Assembly: GCA_022457155.1 (NCBI GenBank)
Contig: JAJGOT010000099.1
Span: forward strand, 1,453,501-1,517,500
Reading direction: 5' to 3'
Source: Cladopsammia gracilis
Taxonomy: Eukaryota; Cnidaria; Anthozoa; Scleractinia; Dendrophylliidae
Length of the DNA: 64,000 nucleotides
A program made the translations under genes and the position numbers. The notes under the pieces are model-generated. The model saw only the letters and a list, made by a program, of their open reading frames with translations, was not told the origin of the DNA and searched no databases. Below are positions 10,932 to 20,208 of the stretch, in pieces (position 1 is the stretch's first letter; every line of letters begins with the position of its first letter).

Positions 10932-12236
10932 ATGACGGAAGAAACGATTGTTTCCCTCCCCATCCCTGTGGAACAAGAGGAAACCGTACAGCCTCCTGAA
11001 TCCCGGGACCGAAAACGAACGCATTCGGCTCCAAAAACGAATACGACTGCGAAGAAAGCCAAGACGAGCAAAGATGGCGTTCCCGCCGAAACAGACTCCA
11101 GCCGTACAAGCACTCGGAAGCAAGTCAACGACTCTACTAAGCGCAGCAAAGGCGGACACGCTTCGCCCAAGAGCTCTGCTTCAAAACAAATCGGTTCAAA
11201 TACCGAGGAGTTGATGACAAAATTGTTAGGAACGATGCAAGCATTCGTTCAACAACAAGCGAGCGGGCAGTCAAAATTGAATGCCACGCTGGAAGCTATG
11301 GGAGAAAGAATTGACTCCCTGAATGAAACTTTGATAACGGGAGACCCAAGTGATCCCCAACTTAATGCAGACACAAGGTCTGATTCTCTACCATCGCCTG
11401 ATGGTGATTTATCACACAGCATTGACGAACTTTTAGCCGAAGGCCCTCAAAACGAGTGTCAAAATGCGGATGCAAAGGCGGGAAAAGAAAAGCCGCACGA
11501 AACCTCTGAGCAAGAGGACGAACTTTTGACAGAAATTGCAGGAGGTTTTACTACGGAAACAAATGTGTGTCCAGATATTCATGCAAAATTAGCTTGCATT
11601 GTCAATGACTCCACGTCCAAAAAATTGGCGGGAGACAAGGCTAAAGAGCTGCTTGACAAATACCCTAGACCAAATAACTGTAATCCGCAGGTACCCAAGA
11701 TCAATCCTGAGATTTGGTCAAAGTTGCCTGTCCCCTCCAAATCGAGGGACATAAAAATGCAGAAGACTCAGAAATATTTGGAAAAGTCTACAATGTCACT
11801 GGCCTGTGTGGCAAACAATATTTTGTCAGCAAAGGTTGACAACGATCCTGCAAAAATTGACTTAAATAGTGTTTTGCGGAAAATATTAGATGCAATCACT
11901 CTGACTGGTCTAGCTCAACAGGACTTACACCTCAAAAGAAGGGAACTTATCAAACCAGACATGAACCCAGAATATAGGCAGCTATGTTCATCTCATGTTC
12001 CTGTGACTACCTTGCTATTTGGGGATGATCTCCCCAAGTCCATCAAGGACTTAAAGGAGACCAACAAAGTTGCTGGAAAATTGGGTTTCCAGGGTTTCAG
12101 AAGCAGGAATACATATGGAACTAAAGACAAGCATTTTTTAGGCCACAGGCCCCAGAGGTTTTTCAACAAACCATTCCAACAGCAGAATGCCAGCCTCAGG
12201 GGCAAGTTTCCGAAAGGAAAGTTGGCACCTCGCTAA
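10932..12236 (+). CDS. DIRS ORF1, gag-like protein
   Basis: About 434 aa from the ATG at 10932 (MTEETIVSLP). An upstream in-frame extension into the terminal repeat has only a GTG. The protein is polar. Its N-terminal third is basic and rich in S, T, K and P (DRKRTHSAPKT, KKAKTSKDG), a middle part is acidic, and a more structured C-terminal part (IWSKLPVPSKSRDIKMQK) is followed by a basic, glutamine- and arginine-rich tail. Position and composition fit the nucleic-acid-binding Gag of DIRS elements. No zinc knuckle is seen. It ends in TAA at 12234-12236, with the RT frame already open upstream of that stop. Confidence 0.75.
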   Translation: MTEETIVSLPIPVEQEETVQPPESRDRKRTHSAPKTNTTAKKAKTSKDGVPAETDSSRTSTRKQVNDSTKRSKGGHASPKSSASKQIGSNTEELMTKLLGTMQAFVQQQASGQSKLNATLEAMGERIDSLNETLITGDPSDPQLNADTRSDSLPSPDGDLSHSIDELLAEGPQNECQNADAKAGKEKPHETSEQEDELLTEIAGGFTTETNVCPDIHAKLACIVNDSTSKKLAGDKAKELLDKYPRPNNCNPQVPKINPEIWSKLPVPSKSRDIKMQKTQKYLEKSTMSLACVANNILSAKVDNDPAKIDLNSVLRKILDAITLTGLAQQDLHLKRRELIKPDMNPEYRQLCSSHVPVTTLLFGDDLPKSIKDLKETNKVAGKLGFQGFRSRNTYGTKDKHFLGHRPQRFFNKPFQQQNASLRGKFPKGKLAPR

Positions 12237-12289
12237 ATGACTATTCTTCAATTGTAAGTACCCAGAAATGGGACTCCTTTTTAAGGGAT

Positions 12290-14344
12290 TTGGATCTTAA
12301 ATTGTTATCCATAGTTGAAGAATTCAGGGGAGGTAGATTGAAACAATTTGCCTACAATTGGAAGGCATTTACTAGTGATCAGTGGATTCTGAGTAGCATC
12401 AAGGGCTGCTGTATTGACTTCACTGAGACTCCTTATCAAATTAAAGCACCTTATGAAAGAAAATTTAGTGTTGCAGAAGAAAAACTAATTGATGCCGAAA
12501 TATTTAGACTCTTAGAAAAGAGAATTATAATTGAAACAACACACTCCCAAGGGGAGTATATTTCCACCGTATTTTTACGTCCCAAAAAAGATGGTGGGCA
12601 CAGGCTTATTTTGAACCTGAAAAGCCTAAATGAAATTGTTCAAAAACAGCATTTTAAAATGCAAACTTTTATATCCGCCCTTACATTGGTAACTAAAGAC
12701 TGTTACATGGCATCAATAGATTGGAAAGATGCTTATTATTCTGTCCCAGTTGCACAAGAATATCAAAAATATTTGCGATTTACATGGCAAGGAAAATTGT
12801 TTCAATATACCTGCCTTCCCAATGGCTTATCAAGCGCACCTCGCATATTTACCAAATTGACTAAGCCCATATACTCAACTTTGAGGCAAAAGGGTTATCT
12901 TAATTCATCATACATTGATGATTCTTTCCTATTAGGGGACACTGTGAAGGAGTGTAGACAAAATGTGATGGAGACTGTTTCTGCCGGCATGAATGCTGGT
13001 TTTGTTATCCATCCAACAAAATCTATTTTTAACCCAACTCAGGTTTTGACATTTTTGGGTTTTATTATTAACTCCATAGAAATGAGAGTAAGTCTAACAG
13101 AGGCAAAAAGTGAAAAACTCAAACAGTCTTGCTCAGACTTACTGTCTAAAGATTCAATAACAATCAGAGACATATCAACAGTTATTGGCCAAATGGTAGC
13201 CAGTTTTCCTGCTGTTGAACACGGCAGATTATATTATAGGATACTTGACAATGAAAAATCAGTGTTTCTTAAGCAAGCACAAGGCAATTTTGATGCTACA
13301 ATTCAATTGTCTGAAATTTCCCAACAAGATGTCAGGTGGTGGATTGCTAATTTGTCCACTGCGTCTTGCCCCATTTCACATGGAAACCCATCATTTACCA
13401 TCCAAACGGATGCTTCTAATACTGGATGGGGTGGTGTCAGGAACAGCATTACCACAGGGGGGCAGTGGTCTGTTCAAGAACAACAATATCATATAAATTG
13501 CCTGGAACTTTTGGGGGTCCAATATACCCTCAAAGCATTGTGCTCGGCTGATAATGCTGTCCACATACGGGTACAATCAGACAATACTACAACTGTAAGC
13601 TATATAAATAACATGGGGGGCACGAAACAAACTTGTAACAAAATTACAAGAGACATCTGGGAATGGTGTATACAGCGAAACATTTGGTTGAGTGCTTGCC
13701 ATTTACCAGGTGTTGAAAATATTGCGGCAGACAAAGAAAGCCGATTAAAGCATGATAACACAGAATGGCAACTCAACCCCAAATTGTTCGATAAGCTGGG
13801 TCAGATTTGGCCTAAGCCTAAAATTGACCTTTTCGCATCCAGACTCAATTTTCACATTCTCCCCTATGTTGCATGGAAACCTGATCCAGGGGCTGTTGCC
13901 ATAGATGCTTTTACAATCCCCTGGAATCAATATTTTTATGCATTTCCACCCTTTTGCTTATTAGGCAGGGTTTTGGCAAAAATCGAGGAGGAAAAAGCAG
14001 ATGGCATTTTAATTGCCCCACTTTGGACCACTCAACTGTGGTTTTCTAAACTAGGACAACTATTAATTGATTGTCCTTACTTAATTCCTAGATCCAAGGA
14101 CACTCTCATTTTGCCATACAAACCCGGATCAGTGCATCCACTGAGCTCAAAGATGCGACTAGCAGCTTTTCGTGTGTCCGGAAATCTTTTGACAGCCTCA
14201 ACATTTCGCAGCAAGCTTCAGACATTCTCATGTCCTCATGGAGACTGTCAACTCAAAAACAGTATGGTCCCTACATCAAACAATGGTTGGACTTTTCTAG
14301 TAAAAGGAACAAGGATCACAGCTCACCCGCTTTGGGAACTGTAA
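12290..14344 (+). CDS. DIRS ORF2, reverse transcriptase / RNase H
   Basis: 684 aa as drawn. The frame is open further upstream, overlaps the end of ORF1 and has no ATG there, so translation may need frameshifting or reinitiation. The RT domain spans about residues 60-265: RLILNLKSLN near 105, catalytic D144 in ASIDWKDAYY, LPNGLSSAPRIF near 177, and the YIDD box at 208-211. The RNase H domain spans about 365-490, with D373 (QTDASNTGWGG), E406, D431 (QSDNTTTV) and the HLPGVENIAADKESR motif. The C-terminal region (DLFASRLN, AFPPFCLLGRVL) is the conserved segment found between RNase H and recombinase in DIRS elements; some elements carry a methyltransferase-like domain here, which I cannot confirm. 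It overlaps the recombinase ORF by 115 bp in another frame. Confidence 0.92.
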   Translation: MDLKLLSIVEEFRGGRLKQFAYNWKAFTSDQWILSSIKGCCIDFTETPYQIKAPYERKFSVAEEKLIDAEIFRLLEKRIIIETTHSQGEYISTVFLRPKKDGGHRLILNLKSLNEIVQKQHFKMQTFISALTLVTKDCYMASIDWKDAYYSVPVAQEYQKYLRFTWQGKLFQYTCLPNGLSSAPRIFTKLTKPIYSTLRQKGYLNSSYIDDSFLLGDTVKECRQNVMETVSAGMNAGFVIHPTKSIFNPTQVLTFLGFIINSIEMRVSLTEAKSEKLKQSCSDLLSKDSITIRDISTVIGQMVASFPAVEHGRLYYRILDNEKSVFLKQAQGNFDATIQLSEISQQDVRWWIANLSTASCPISHGNPSFTIQTDASNTGWGGVRNSITTGGQWSVQEQQYHINCLELLGVQYTLKALCSADNAVHIRVQSDNTTTVSYINNMGGTKQTCNKITRDIWEWCIQRNIWLSACHLPGVENIAADKESRLKHDNTEWQLNPKLFDKLGQIWPKPKIDLFASRLNFHILPYVAWKPDPGAVAIDAFTIPWNQYFYAFPPFCLLGRVLAKIEEEKADGILIAPLWTTQLWFSKLGQLLIDCPYLIPRSKDTLILPYKPGSVHPLSSKMRLAAFRVSGNLLTASTFRSKLQTFSCPHGDCQLKNSMVPTSNNGWTFLVKGTRITAHPLWEL

Positions 14345-15150
14345 TTGATTTCTTAACATCTTTGTTCAACAGAGGTCTGGGTTATAGTTCAATTAATACA
14401 GCCAGGTCTGCACTATCATGCATTCTGTATACAGACTCAGGCACCCCGATTGGTCAACATCCACTAATTCTTAGATTCATGAAGGGCGTATTTGAGCATC
14501 GTCCTGCTCTTCCTAGAAACAACATTGTATGGGACACCAATATTGTTCTGAATTATCTTAAAACATTATCTCCAGTGCACCAGTTGTCTCTTAAAGACCT
14601 TTCATTCAAGACTGCCACAATGGCAGCTTTATTAAGTGCCCAGCGTTCTCAGACAATTCATATGTTGAGTTTAGATAGTATGTATGTTACTTCTGGACTC
14701 TACAAGTTTAGAATTGCTCAACCTATAAAACACACCAAACCAGGGAGACATCAAGCAGCAGTAGAGTTTGCTGCATATCCAGAGGACCCTGATTTATGCA
14801 TTGTCACCACTATTGATGAATATATCAAGAGAACTAAAGAACTCAGGGGAACTCAAACTGCCCTGTTCATCAGCTTTACTAAACCACACAAAGTGGTGAG
14901 CAAGTCTACCATTTCTAGATGGGTTAAGACCACGTTACAAAATGCAGGTGTTGATATGAAGATATTCACACCACACAGCACCCGAGCTGCTTCCACAAGC
15001 AAAGTGGATACTTCTGTCCCTTTGGAAACTATCCTGAAGACAGCAGGGTGGTCCAATGAATCTACCTTCAGAAGATTTTACAACAAGCCCATTTATAAGC
15101 CTGGTCAATTTGGGTTGAGCATAGTAGATAGTGTTGCAAATGCACATTGA
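14230..15150 (+). CDS. DIRS ORF3, tyrosine recombinase
   Basis: 306 aa from an ATG at 14230. The N-terminal half is a SAM-like DNA-binding core (STQKQYGPYIKQWL). The catalytic half has R139 in LLSAQRSQTIHML, H249 and R252 in TPHSTRAAS, W274 in AGWSNESTF, and the nucleophile Y284 in RRFYNKPIY, a complete R-H-R-(H/W)-Y set. It integrates the circular cDNA through a 3-prime phosphotyrosine intermediate, which replaces the integrase used by LTR elements. The start overlaps ORF2. The stop lies about 180 bp before the internal complementary region. Confidence 0.92.
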   Translation: MSSWRLSTQKQYGPYIKQWLDFSSKRNKDHSSPALGTVIDFLTSLFNRGLGYSSINTARSALSCILYTDSGTPIGQHPLILRFMKGVFEHRPALPRNNIVWDTNIVLNYLKTLSPVHQLSLKDLSFKTATMAALLSAQRSQTIHMLSLDSMYVTSGLYKFRIAQPIKHTKPGRHQAAVEFAAYPEDPDLCIVTTIDEYIKRTKELRGTQTALFISFTKPHKVVSKSTISRWVKTTLQNAGVDMKIFTPHSTRAASTSKVDTSVPLETILKTAGWSNESTFRRFYNKPIYKPGQFGLSIVDSVANAH

Positions 15151-15326
15151 CAAGCATTTTTCTTTCTTAAACGTACACTGTTCTCCAACTTGAGCCATGT
15201 ATATGCTTTGGTCATGTTGGTTTTGTATCCCTATTTCTGGTTAGAAATTTGCATCTTATTAAATAGTTTTGTTGTTTCACACTTTGTGTACATATTTTGA
15301 GTCTCATGGCCAATACTTTAAACATC

Positions 15327-15444
15327 TCACGTGATCCCGTAGTATCGATTGGTGAGGTAGAATTAAAAATTAAACGAGACTTACCTTAAGTTGAAGTTTG
15401 ATTGCAATTCTACCGATCCAATAGAGATACGTAGGGATTACGTG
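15327..15444 (+). repeat. DIRS internal complementary region (ICR)
   Basis: Two joined parts. 15327-15362 is the reverse complement of the outer left terminal repeat. 15361-15444 is the reverse complement of the right end (15547-15630). In DIRS models this region serves as a template to complete both ends and to circularise the cDNA. Confidence 0.85.
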
Positions 15445-15521
15445 CCCGTCCCAATTGTACCCACCCCCACGGCATCACAATTCCTTTACCTTGTCCATTC
15501 GCCTCATTTTAAAGTATGCGG

Positions 15522-15630
15522 TTTGCTGGTCACGTGCTCAATCTCTCACGTAATCCCTACGTATCTCTATTGGATCGGTAGAATTGCAATCAAACTTCAA
15601 CTTAAGGTAAGTCTCGTTTAATTTTTAATT
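15522..15630 (+). repeat. DIRS right inverted terminal repeat with extension
   Basis: Begins GCGGTTTGCTGGTCACGTG, inverted relative to 10830-10858. It continues as a right-end-specific extension that pairs with the ICR and ends in ATT at 15628-15630. Confidence 0.8.
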
Positions 15631-15957
15631 AGCAACCACTACTTAGTGATATAATTTTAATTGTATTAGTTAAAACTCCTTTTGAATACCTTTTTTATGA
15701 GTAGAGGTTTGGTTATACATAAACAAGTAAAAATAAACGATAAAACTGAACAACGTTTCGGGGTCGTCATGACGCCATTATCAAGTTCGAAGTGATAAAA
15801 ATTATTATAGAGTCAATGTCAGAAATAGTTCACCAAAGGAAATTAACATAATGTCTGAATATATAATGTCACGCAAATAGTTTTGCTTTAATTGAGTCCG
15901 ATTGGACATTGAGAGGTGGTGTTAACTCTCTAATTAGCAACATTTCGTAAACTAAGC

Positions 15958-16140
15958 ATTGGCAAGCATCTTCTCAACAAACACCGTAATGTCCCTAAAG
16001 ACCTTGACAGACACTTTTCTGTCCTAAAAAAGTGCACGAATAAGTTCGATTGCTTAGTTTACGAAATGTTGCTAATTAGAGAGTTAACACCACCTCTCAA
16101 TGTCCAATCGGACTCAATTAAAGCAAAACTATTTGCGTGA
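15958..16140 (+). pseudogene. C-terminus of PLE polyprotein (GIY-YIG endonuclease end)
   Basis: Sixty in-frame codons ending in TGA at 16138. The reading includes IGKHLLNKHR, KFDCLVYEMLLIREL and NVQSDSIKAKLFA, which I recognise as the usual end of Penelope-like reverse transcriptase/endonuclease proteins. Only this tail is present; the RT and the catalytic GIY-YIG core are missing. The left arm carries an antisense copy of its second half. Confidence 0.7.
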
Positions 16141-16220
16141 CATTATATATTCAGACATTATGTTAATTTCCTTTGGTGAACTATTTCTGACATTGACTCT
16201 ATAATAATTTTTATCACTTC

Positions 16221-16260
16221 GAACTTGATAATGGCGTCATGACGACCCCGAAACGTTGTT
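16221..16260 (+). ncRNA. degenerate hammerhead-ribozyme-like motif
   Basis: TTGATAA, then a GGCGTC...GACGACC imperfect stem, then CCGAAACGTTG. This resembles the CUGAUGA - stem II - GAAAC core described in PLE terminal repeats, with changes in the first conserved box, so self-cleavage is doubtful. An inverted copy lies at about 15747-15790. Confidence 0.35.
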
Positions 16261-16301
16261 CAGTTTTATCGTTTATTTTTACTTGTTTATGAATACCTTT
16301 T

Positions 16302-16768
16302 ACATTAAATATTGTGTGTCACACCACTAAGCAAACCAACAATAGAGGTTTTGCAAGGCAGCCATGTTGCATGGCAGGAACAGTGAAAATGTTTTGCATT
16401 AGAAAGAACATTCTTTCCCATAGGGAAAAGAATCTATTGTTCCGCCATATGGAAGGATGCGGTTTGCCTGCTCCCAATGTGACCGGTCAGTTCAAAGTCT
16501 AGGTTTATATTAATAGGATTAATATTCACGTAAAAACGCCGTTGCACGAATTTATGGTAGTTGCACGCTCTGGGATAATGGGCTCCTGGGATATATCATT
16601 GCAGGGGCGTAGCTAGCGGGGTCCTGGGGTACCCGTGACCCCACTTTGTGAGATAATTTTAGTAAAACACAGTGTGGATGTCGACATGACAATCTGGTAA
16701 GTACCCTGGGTCTGACACACTGTGACCCCCCTTTGAAAAATCCTAGCTACCCTGCATTGTACAAAAAC
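16302..16768. repeat. 3-prime flank of BTB module C, part 2
   Basis: Resumes the module flank after the PLE insertion (ACATTAAATATTGTGTGTC) and runs to the BTB stop. The middle (about 16335-16740) differs from other modules and holds a CCTGGGGTACCCGTGACCCC segment of unknown origin. Confidence 0.5.
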
Positions 16769-18073
16769 CTATACAGAAAACAGAAATTCAGGAAACTGAC
16801 CTTCTTCAGCAGTTGTCCTGTTACTATTTACAGTTGAAAATGTAAATGTCACACCAGATACTTGCACAGTATCTAAACCGTAACATCCATAAACAGAGTT
16901 CGGACCAAATATAAACGCTTCAATATGGTACCTACTGTTTTTCTTTAAAAACGCTACAGAGTCAAACAAAACTTCAAATCCATTATAGCTAAAATTTTCG
17001 CACCTCAAAACCTTTGAAGAATATGTTCCTGATTTGGACACTAAAGTTAAATTTTTACTAGTATCCTTCACCTCCAATGTTACTGTGTAGCTGTTGTTCT
17101 CGCCAAACAAACACAGCCCATGTAATGTGATATCTTTGTCAACACTAAAACCAATAACGTCCTTTTCGCAGTCGTAGTAAGTCCAATCAGACGATTTCGT
17201 GATGAAAAACCTGTCACAACGGTGAATGATACTAGGACGTCTTCGAGTCATCGAAAATCCCGTAGGAAAAGTCAGTTTTTAGCTGAAATACTTAAAAAGG
17301 GTGATGATTTCATCTGGAGTAAGAATGTTTTCATCAACAACGACACCAACAAATTCCTTTAGTTTCAACACTGGAAAGCGTATTGATTTGATAATTTCTT
17401 CGCCAAGAATTCTTCTTTTCATTTTACCATCAGCTGCTAAACCTTGCTTTTCACAATGTTTTGTTGCCCACAGATTAACAGCTTTAAACAACTCGACTTC
17501 TTCAATCGTCAGATTGTCTCTTGAGACTACGACCTTAAGTAAGGACTTCTCGATTGTCTCAAATCCATCAGATTTCACAGCCGCTTCTGTCTCATTATCG
17601 ATCACTTTCCAGCATCGATCAATGAGGCTTTTTTCGTCATATATCTGTGCAGTTGGCAGGATGGAGAAAACGTTCGACGGATCTAACTTTTCTTGCAGAT
17701 AATCATTGCATTTATCAGCAAGTGAAGGCACAATGTATTTCTTAGCCAAGTATAGCACTCCCATCACATTACTTCCGCTCAAGTGCACTTCATCGCTGTA
17801 CATGTACCGAAACAACTCCAACAGACTCTCGTACTCACAGTCGGGCAGTTCAATAGAGTCTCTTGTCTCCGCTAGGTCACCGTAAAACATGGCTTTAAAC
17901 GCAGGACTGCCAATCGACAACACAAACTTATGAGCAGGAATCACTTGCTTACTTTCACTTTCGCTCTTTTGAACAACAAACTTCACATCGCTGAGGCGAT
18001 CGTTGTTGAACATAAACTTGGCCCTTTCTCTGATGGTGGGTCTTGTTGTTTGCCAGTTTGTTTCAGTGGACAT
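16769..18073 (-). pseudogene. BTB-BACK-PHR protein, copy C (one nonsense codon)
   Basis: The full frame is 435 codons, the same length as the intact copies, and is broken only by TAA at 17281-17279. Other copies have FFSSKLTS where this one reads YFS-stop-KLT, so a TCA serine codon became TAA by one substitution. Upstream are complete BTB (about 20-128) and BACK (about 130-250) domains. Downstream, in the same frame, is a complete PHR domain (IIHRCDRFFIT, GFSVDKDITLHGLCLFG, PEFLFSV). The PHR has one fewer residue at FGENNSY. The stop would leave a 264-aa BTB-BACK protein. It is a very young pseudogene, a polymorphism, or a sequencing error. Confidence 0.85.
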
Positions 18074-18344
18074 ATTTGTTTAGCGGGACGGGTGCAGAGA
18101 GTCGAGATATTTCGTTTTCTTCGCCTCTACAGAGCAGGAAATGAAGACAGCGCCCGATATGTATATCAATTAAGTCCAAGAGGTCACGCAATCCAACCTG
18201 GAAGGAAGAGAGAGGACCCTGGGAACGAGGTTGCACAACGATGGAAGTGTCTAGATTCCATAGCTCAGAAGGAGGTCGGACACCTTATTGAGACTTATAT
18301 AACGGAGTAACTGGTTAGCTTTCAGTTAAGGTTGGGGTTAGCAG

Positions 18345-18690
18345 TTTATTACTCATGCGCGAAGCGGGATGAGTTAACATTCGCCCTTCGTTTTTCTTCG
18401 TGTCACGATTTTGCATGCAAATTTATGCCCGCATATTTTAAATGTGCTTTTCCGGTTCATAGCTTTGCCATTTACACTTCCTGTTTTGGTGACTTCCGGC
18501 TACTCTCTTTTCCGGTAAAACAACGTGACTGAAGTGTCACGACAGCATCTCCTACAACCCTACTTACATAACTCATCTTCACGTTAGGTATATATAACAG
18601 TCAGAAGAATCACTGGCTTCATTGTGGTACGGCCTTCATTTCAATAGTAAACAACGTGGTTTGCAGGAACGATTCAGGTTTTGTTCCTTA
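18345..18690 (+). repeat. 5-prime end copy of the 7-kb SAP-gene element
   Basis: Starts TTATTACTCATGCGCGAAGC and aligns with the reverse complement of 44015-44350 for about 335 bp. The match includes the hairpin ACTCATGC...GATGAGT, GATTTTGCATGCAAATTTATG, several TTCCGG motifs and GTTAGGTATATATAA. After about 18690 the match to the 7-kb element is lost, so this is a truncated or non-autonomous relative. Confidence 0.75.
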
Positions 18691-18722
18691 TGTCGCTATG
18701 TTTATTATATTCCTTTAGAGTG

Positions 18723-19129
18723 CTAAAGTGTGACGTCACAAAAAACTTAAATTTGTGAAATTACAATACATTACAAATTTTATTAACACTCCCCAAAGAG
18801 GCTTTTCGGGATTATGGGATTTGATTAGATATTCGGAAAGGACATGACGAAAAATGCCCGCTTGCCAAAAATCAGCATCTTCTTGCAATTTGGGAGTGAG
18901 ATATTGGCCCTTTTTTGCTTTGATGACTCCATACAAAACGTAATGAATCCAGGCAATATTAGAAGGATTTGTAAGGGGCCATCAGAGCATAACGGTGCCA
19001 ATATCTCACCCCCAAATTGCAATAAGAAGCTGATTTTTGGCAAGCGGGCCTTTTTAGTCATGCCCTTTCGAATATCTAATCAAATCCCATAATTTCACAA
19101 ATTTAGGTTTTGTGATGTCATCACTTTAG
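18723..19129. mobile_element. foldback MITE, CTAAAGTGTGACGTCAC ends
   Basis: The left arm CTAAAGTGTGACGTCAC is mirrored by GTGATGTCATCACTTTAG at the right. The arms also pair through ATATTCGGAAAGGACATGAC and GCCAATATCTCACCC. It interrupts the sequence after the element end copy at 18345. Confidence 0.75.
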
Positions 19130-19504
19130 TTGTCTGTTATGTCGCTATGTTGTGTTGTTCACAATGGTGACATAAAACATCGATAAAAGTTGTGTTTTGC
19201 ATTTGCGTGACCCCGCCGTTTTGTTGCAAGTGCGAACCAGGCTTAGAAGAAGGTGAATTTTGAGCTTTGAAACCCTCTGCGTCCAACACCCCACTCTCCT
19301 CTCCTTCCAATGCTGTCCCCATCGGTAAGGTAGATGAACATTACCTATCGCATTTGGAACGAGCAAAATATATGCGCAAGCCTTATGCACTGGTCAGCAG
19401 AATTACCAAGAAAAATTTACAGCTGATGGATGGGAGGAAGGACGGAGTAAAAATTTGCATATTTGTCCCCATCTGCTATAGCTCGTTCACTATACTTCGC
19501 GTAT
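19130..19504 (+). other. unassigned, possible coding relic
   Basis: The plus frame 19267-19440 reads SNTPLSSPSNAVPIGKVDEH then YLSHLERAKYMRKPYALVS, with a protein-like composition but no ATG near its start. It may be a fragment of an element gene downstream of the end copy at 18345. I cannot name it. Confidence 0.25.
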
Positions 19505-19735
19505 TCACGAGTTAACAATAATGAAAGTGATCGTATATCACGAGCGTGGGGACAAAGAAACAAAATCGACCCGACGGGAATCGAGCCCATGCCGCGGGTC
19601 TCCGTGAGTCCTCGTTGGCTCAATGGGTTGAATGTCTGGCAGGTTATCATAAGGCATCGGCTTGATTCTCGTCGGGAGTTCGTGACATACGATCACCTTC
19701 ATATTTACAAAGTTATTCTGTCTCAAACGTAAATC
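19505..19735. repeat. tRNA-derived SINE-like sequence, two copies head to head
   Basis: The plus strand has an A-box-like TGGCTCAATGGGTTG near 19616 and a decayed B-box GGCTTGATTCTCG near 19665. The minus strand of 19555-19640 has a second B-box, GGGCTCGATTCCCG. The arms share GTGATCGTAT[A/G]TCACGA in inverted order. Confidence 0.45.
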
Positions 19736-20208
19736 AAACAGAAATAATGCGAGCGGGAAAGCAAAACAAAGGTGACTAGATTCTTTTGGCCAGCGCCATG
19801 GATCACGTGATTTGATTCGCTGGCCAAAAGGATCGCAGTTCTGGGGACGCGATCCTTTTGCAAAATAATGAAAGCTTTCATCTTGAAAAATTATTTTGAA
19901 AGGACATTTCTTTTCATGTGGCGCTGACGGACTCGGATGGCCAAGACTTAAAACGACGCACTCTCTCCAGACACTTTGTCTTTTTGCATTTCTTTCTTCT
20001 CAACATACCTCCAAAGAAGAACCCTCGAGTTATTGTAAAATCGAGCTGAATAGGAGCCCTGGTCTTACACAACTTCATAAGAGGTGTTAATAGGCGTTTT
20101 AACGTGAATGTTTATGTTTAGGGGCGGGGAAAAGGCTTCTTAAAACCCGCCGAATTTCATTTTAAGGTTGCAGGAATGCCGTTGTGGTTATAGAACGTAT
20201 TTGCTATG
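19736..20208. other. intergenic, nothing identified
   Basis: Short repeats of GATCACGTGATTTGATTCGC / CAAAAGGATCGC character but no gene. AAAATAATGAAAGCTTTCAT at 19861 recurs near 21436, so part of this is a dispersed repeat. Confidence 0.4.

Larger units (their letters stand above)
10796..15630 (+). mobile_element. complete DIRS-type tyrosine recombinase retrotransposon
   Basis: About 4.84 kb. It has inverted terminal repeats, three ORFs in the order gag-like, RT/RNase H and tyrosine recombinase, and an internal complementary region next to the right terminal repeat, which is the diagnostic DIRS layout. No target duplication is needed or obvious: the flanks are GTT at the left and ATT at the right, as expected for recombinase insertion of a circle at a short triplet. 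Paralogous module flanks near 4390, 30015 and 55880 show the unoccupied site. All three ORFs are open, so this copy looks young. Confidence 0.9.
15695..16289. mobile_element. Penelope-like element 3-prime end as an inverted dimer
   Basis: Arms 15717-15958 and 16051-16290 are near-perfect reverse complements around a roughly 92-bp loop. The insertion is flanked by a 12-bp direct duplication, TGAATACCTTTT, at 15683-15694 and 16290-16301. The right arm reads as the last coding part of a Penelope-like GIY-YIG polyprotein followed by its 3-prime UTR. The site lies in the 3-prime flank of BTB copy C; copies B, D and E are uninterrupted there. Confidence 0.75.

Noticed and set aside
12290..14344. 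LTR retrotransposon (gypsy) assignment for the RT at 12.3 kb
   Set aside because: There are no LTRs, protease or DDE integrase. A tyrosine recombinase, inverted ends and an ICR place it in DIRS.
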